NCBI RefSeq assembly: GCF_028532725.1 | Contig: NZ_JAQKGU010000009.1 | Span: 62,001-126,000 of the forward strand | Direction: 5' to 3' | Source of the DNA: Desulfovibrio sp. Fe33 | GTDB lineage: Bacteria; Desulfobacterota; Desulfovibrionia; Desulfovibrionales; Desulfovibrionaceae | DNA: 64,000 nt | The notes under the pieces: generated by a model | Seen by the model: the letters and a program-made list of their open reading frames with translations, nothing else | What the model was told of the DNA's origin: nothing | Databases searched by the model: none | Translations under genes and position numbers: made by a program | Shown here: in pieces, positions 61,523 to 64,000 of the stretch | How the letters are laid out: each line of letters starts with the position of its first letter | Position numbering within the stretch: position 1 is the stretch's first letter

Positions 61523-64000
61523 ATGGCCCGGAAAGAGTTAGCCAAAGCCTACGAACCGTGGGATGTGGAAGACAAGTGGGAGACCCACTGGGAAGAGAAC
61601 AAGACCTTTACCCCGGACCCGGACGGTCCGGGAGAGTCCTACTCCATCGTCATTCCTCCGCCCAACGTCACCGGCGTTCTGCATATGGGCCACGCCCTGA
61701 ACCTGACGCTCCAGGACATCCTCTGCCGCTTCAACCGGCAGCAGGGCAAGAACGTCCTGTGGGTGCCCGGCACGGACCATGCGGGCATCGCCACCCAGAA
61801 CGTGGTCGAGCGCAGGCTCAAGGAAGAGGGGTTGACCCGGGACGACCTGGGCCGCGAGAAGTTCATCGAGCGCGTCTGGGAGTGGAAGAAGGAGAAGGGC
61901 GACCACATCCTGAGCCAGATCCGCCGCATGGGCGCGAGCGTCGACTGGACCCGCGAATGCTTCACTTTCGACGATCAGCGCGCCAAGGCCGTGCGCGAGG
62001 TTTTCGTCGCCCTGTTCGAACAGGGGTTGATCTACAAGGGCGACTACATCATCAACTGGTGCAACCGCTGCCACACCGCCCTGGCCGATGACGAAGTCGA
62101 GCACGAGGCAAAGCCCGGCAAGCTCCATCACGTCAGGTATCCCCTGGCCGACGGCTCCGGCCATCTCGTGATCGCCACCACCCGTCCCGAGACCATGCTG
62201 GCCGACTCGGCCATCGCCGTGAACCCGGACGACGAGCGGTTCAACAAGTTCATCGGCAAGACCGCCATCCTGCCCCTGGTGGGCCGCGAACTGCCTATCA
62301 TCGGCGACTCCTATGTCGACGTCGAGTTCGGCACCGGCTGCCTGAAAGTCACCCCGGCGCACGACATGAACGACTGGGAGATCGGCCGCAGGCACGGGCT
62401 GGAAGTCATTTCCATTCTGGACGAGCAGGGCTTCATCAACGAGAACGCCCCCGAGAAATACCGGGGCATGTCCGTGGCCGACGCGCGCAAGGCCGTGCTC
62501 GAAGACCTGGACGCCGAGGGGCTGCTCGGCGAGATCGTGGACCACGACCACTCGGTCGGCGTCTGCTACCGCTGCAAGTCCACCATCGAGCCGCATGTCT
62601 CCACCCAGTGGTTCGTTTCCATGAAGCCCCTGGCCGAAAAGGCCCGCGCCGCCGTTCCCGCGCAGACCCAGATTTTCCCGGAGCACTGGACCAAAACCTA
62701 CTACCAGTGGCTGGATGAAATCCGCGACTGGTGCATCTCCCGCCAGATTTGGTGGGGCCACCGCATCCCGGCCTGGACCTGCGAGGATTGCGGCGAGCTG
62801 ATCGTGGCCAAGGAAGACCCGACCGTCTGCACCAAGTGCGGCTCCTCCCGCCTCATCCAGGAAGAGGACGTGCTCGACACCTGGTTCTCCTCGGCGCTCT
62901 GGCCGTTCTCGACCATGGGCTGGCCCGACGACACCAAGGAGCTCGCCAAGTATTACCCGACCTCCTGTCTGGTCACCGGTTTCGACATCCTTTTCTTCTG
63001 GGTCGCCCGCATGATGATGATGGGCCTTCAGTTCATGAAGGAAGTTCCGTTCCATCATGTCTACATCCACGCCCTGGTCCGCGATGAGCAGGGCAAGAAG
63101 ATGTCCAAGTCCACGGGCAACGTCATCGACCCCCTGGACATGATCGAGAAATACGGAGCGGACGCCCTGCGCTTCACCCTGACCAGCTTCGCGGCCATGG
63201 GCCGGGACATCAAGCTGTCCGAACAGCGCATCGAGGGCTACAAGCACTTCATGAACAAGGTCTGGAACGCCACCAGGTTCGCCATGATGAACCTGCCCGA
63301 CGAAATCCCGGACGCGGACGTGACCGAGGCCGAGGGCCTGGCCAACCGCTGGATTCTCCATCGCCTTGAAGAGGTCAAGGAGTCCATTGCGGCCGCCACC
63401 CTGGAATATCGGTTCAACGAGATCGCCCAGACCCTTTACAAATTCATCTGGTCCGAGTTCTGCGACTGGTACCTGGAGATGATCAAGCCCGCCCTGTACG
63501 GCGAGGACGAGAAGGCCAAGGCGGACACGCAGCGTGTGCTGTGGACCGTGCTGTCCGAGACCATGGTTCTGCTCCATCCCGTGACCCCGTTCATCACCCA
63601 GGAAATCTGGTCCGTGCTGCCCCGTCCGGCCGGAGACGACCGCTCCGAGGACATCGCCACCCTGCCGTTCCCGGAAAAGCGGCCCGGCTGCCTGGACGAC
63701 AGGGCCGAGGCCGAGATGGAGCTGTTCATGGGCGTGGTGTCCGGCACCCGGAACATCCGCACCGAACTTTTGATCGAACCGGCCAAGAAACTCGACCTGC
63801 TCATCAAGACCGTCAGCGACGGCGACATGGCCGTGCTTGAGGCCAACCTCGATTTGATCCGCTCTCTGGCCCGCATCGAAAACGTGACCATCGGTCCCGA
63901 CGTCAAGGCTCCCAAGGCTTCGGGCGCGGCCGTGGTTCAGGGTAACGAATTGTCCGTCCCGCTGGAAGGCGTGGTGGATTTCGAGTCCGAACTGGCCCGC
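61523..64000 (+). CDS. valS: Valyl-tRNA synthetase (3' end cut by the window)
   Basis: Charges tRNA-Val. 826 codons are visible, open to the window edge; the family is about 880-950 residues, so roughly 60-120 C-terminal residues are missing (tRNA-binding coiled-coil arm). The class I motifs HMGH (His54-His57) and KMSKS (526-530) are intact, as are the editing-domain motif TTRPETMLAD and the zinc-type cysteines near 420-440 (CEDCGE, CTKCGSS). ATG follows AAGGAAGGAATTTC. Confidence 0.96.
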   Translation, partial: MARKELAKAYEPWDVEDKWETHWEENKTFTPDPDGPGESYSIVIPPPNVTGVLHMGHALNLTLQDILCRFNRQQGKNVLWVPGTDHAGIATQNVVERRLKEEGLTRDDLGREKFIERVWEWKKEKGDHILSQIRRMGASVDWTRECFTFDDQRAKAVREVFVALFEQGLIYKGDYIINWCNRCHTALADDEVEHEAKPGKLHHVRYPLADGSGHLVIATTRPETMLADSAIAVNPDDERFNKFIGKTAILPLVGRELPIIGDSYVDVEFGTGCLKVTPAHDMNDWEIGRRHGLEVISILDEQGFINENAPEKYRGMSVADARKAVLEDLDAEGLLGEIVDHDHSVGVCYRCKSTIEPHVSTQWFVSMKPLAEKARAAVPAQTQIFPEHWTKTYYQWLDEIRDWCISRQIWWGHRIPAWTCEDCGELIVAKEDPTVCTKCGSSRLIQEEDVLDTWFSSALWPFSTMGWPDDTKELAKYYPTSCLVTGFDILFFWVARMMMMGLQFMKEVPFHHVYIHALVRDEQGKKMSKSTGNVIDPLDMIEKYGADALRFTLTSFAAMGRDIKLSEQRIEGYKHFMNKVWNATRFAMMNLPDEIPDADVTEAEGLANRWILHRLEEVKESIAAATLEYRFNEIAQTLYKFIWSEFCDWYLEMIKPALYGEDEKAKADTQRVLWTVLSETMVLLHPVTPFITQEIWSVLPRPAGDDRSEDIATLPFPEKRPGCLDDRAEAEMELFMGVVSGTRNIRTELLIEPAKKLDLLIKTVSDGDMAVLEANLDLIRSLARIENVTIGPDVKAPKASGAAVVQGNELSVPLEGVVDFESELAR

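Noticed and set aside
1-64000. CRISPR arrays, tRNA or rRNA genes, integrases and transposases
   Set aside because: I found no spaced short repeats, cloverleaf-like genes or recombinase/transposase motifs on reading; a tRNA scan and IS search would be needed to exclude them fully.

Overview
The window looks like about 64 kb of chromosome from a sulfate-reducing member of the Desulfovibrionaceae (Desulfovibrio / Pseudodesulfovibrio type). The evidence is the complete dsrMKJOP operon at the left edge, a DVU0772-family gene, a high-GC genome with Gram-negative envelope genes (mlaEFDCA, bactofilin, hflKC), an apparent selenocysteine codon, and a glycyl-radical-enzyme locus under sigma-54 control. 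I see no rRNA, tRNA, CRISPR array, transposase or integrase. The right edge cuts valS.

Layout. 0-5.3 kb: dsrMKJOP, the membrane complex that links the quinone and cytoplasmic thiol/DsrC pools to sulfite reduction. 5.6-7.3 kb: an FmdE/molybdopterin-binding-type fusion. 7.3-8.8 kb: a non-coding, hairpin-rich unit of about 740 bp repeated twice in tandem. 8.9-15.5 kb: D-lyxose isomerase, bactofilin, serB, an AI-2E-type permease, a LysE exporter and a histidine kinase. 16-21.2 kb (mostly minus): a nucleoside-recognition membrane protein, panB, a CI/S24-type repressor with three operator-like palindromes upstream, and hflKC. 21.3-26.1 kb: a YkgJ-type protein, a MacAB-like efflux system split by a large inverted repeat, a TPM-domain protein and rnhA.

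26.3-36.4 kb is the most distinctive region. It holds an APC permease, a DUF4125 protein, a TauE/SafE exporter, a sigma-54 enhancer-binding protein, a glycyl radical enzyme (GRE), its radical-SAM activase, a C_GCAxxG_C_C-type protein and two HesB/IscA-like proteins. Three matches to the sigma-54 promoter consensus (GG-N10-GC) precede the permease, the DUF4125-tauE pair and the GRE operon, so these look like one regulon of the local activator. The GRE carries Cys-Val-Ser where diol-dehydratase-type GREs have Cys-X-Glu, so its chemistry cannot be assigned by similarity alone. The second HesB-like gene has an in-frame TGA exactly where its tandem paralogue has a conserved Cys, with a SECIS-like hairpin just downstream; it is best read as a selenoprotein.

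36.5-64 kb is mostly housekeeping: CinA-like amidase, DVU0772 family, DUF3124, a second TauE-type exporter, argJ, an HD phosphohydrolase, mlaEFDCA, a YfcE-like phosphodiesterase, a substrate-binding protein with a GGDEF-EAL protein, nhaA, a TPR protein, cobyrinate amidase, dinB, a periplasmic protein, fliJ-motE, truA, a FapA/DUF342 protein, a BPL_N-type protein and valS.
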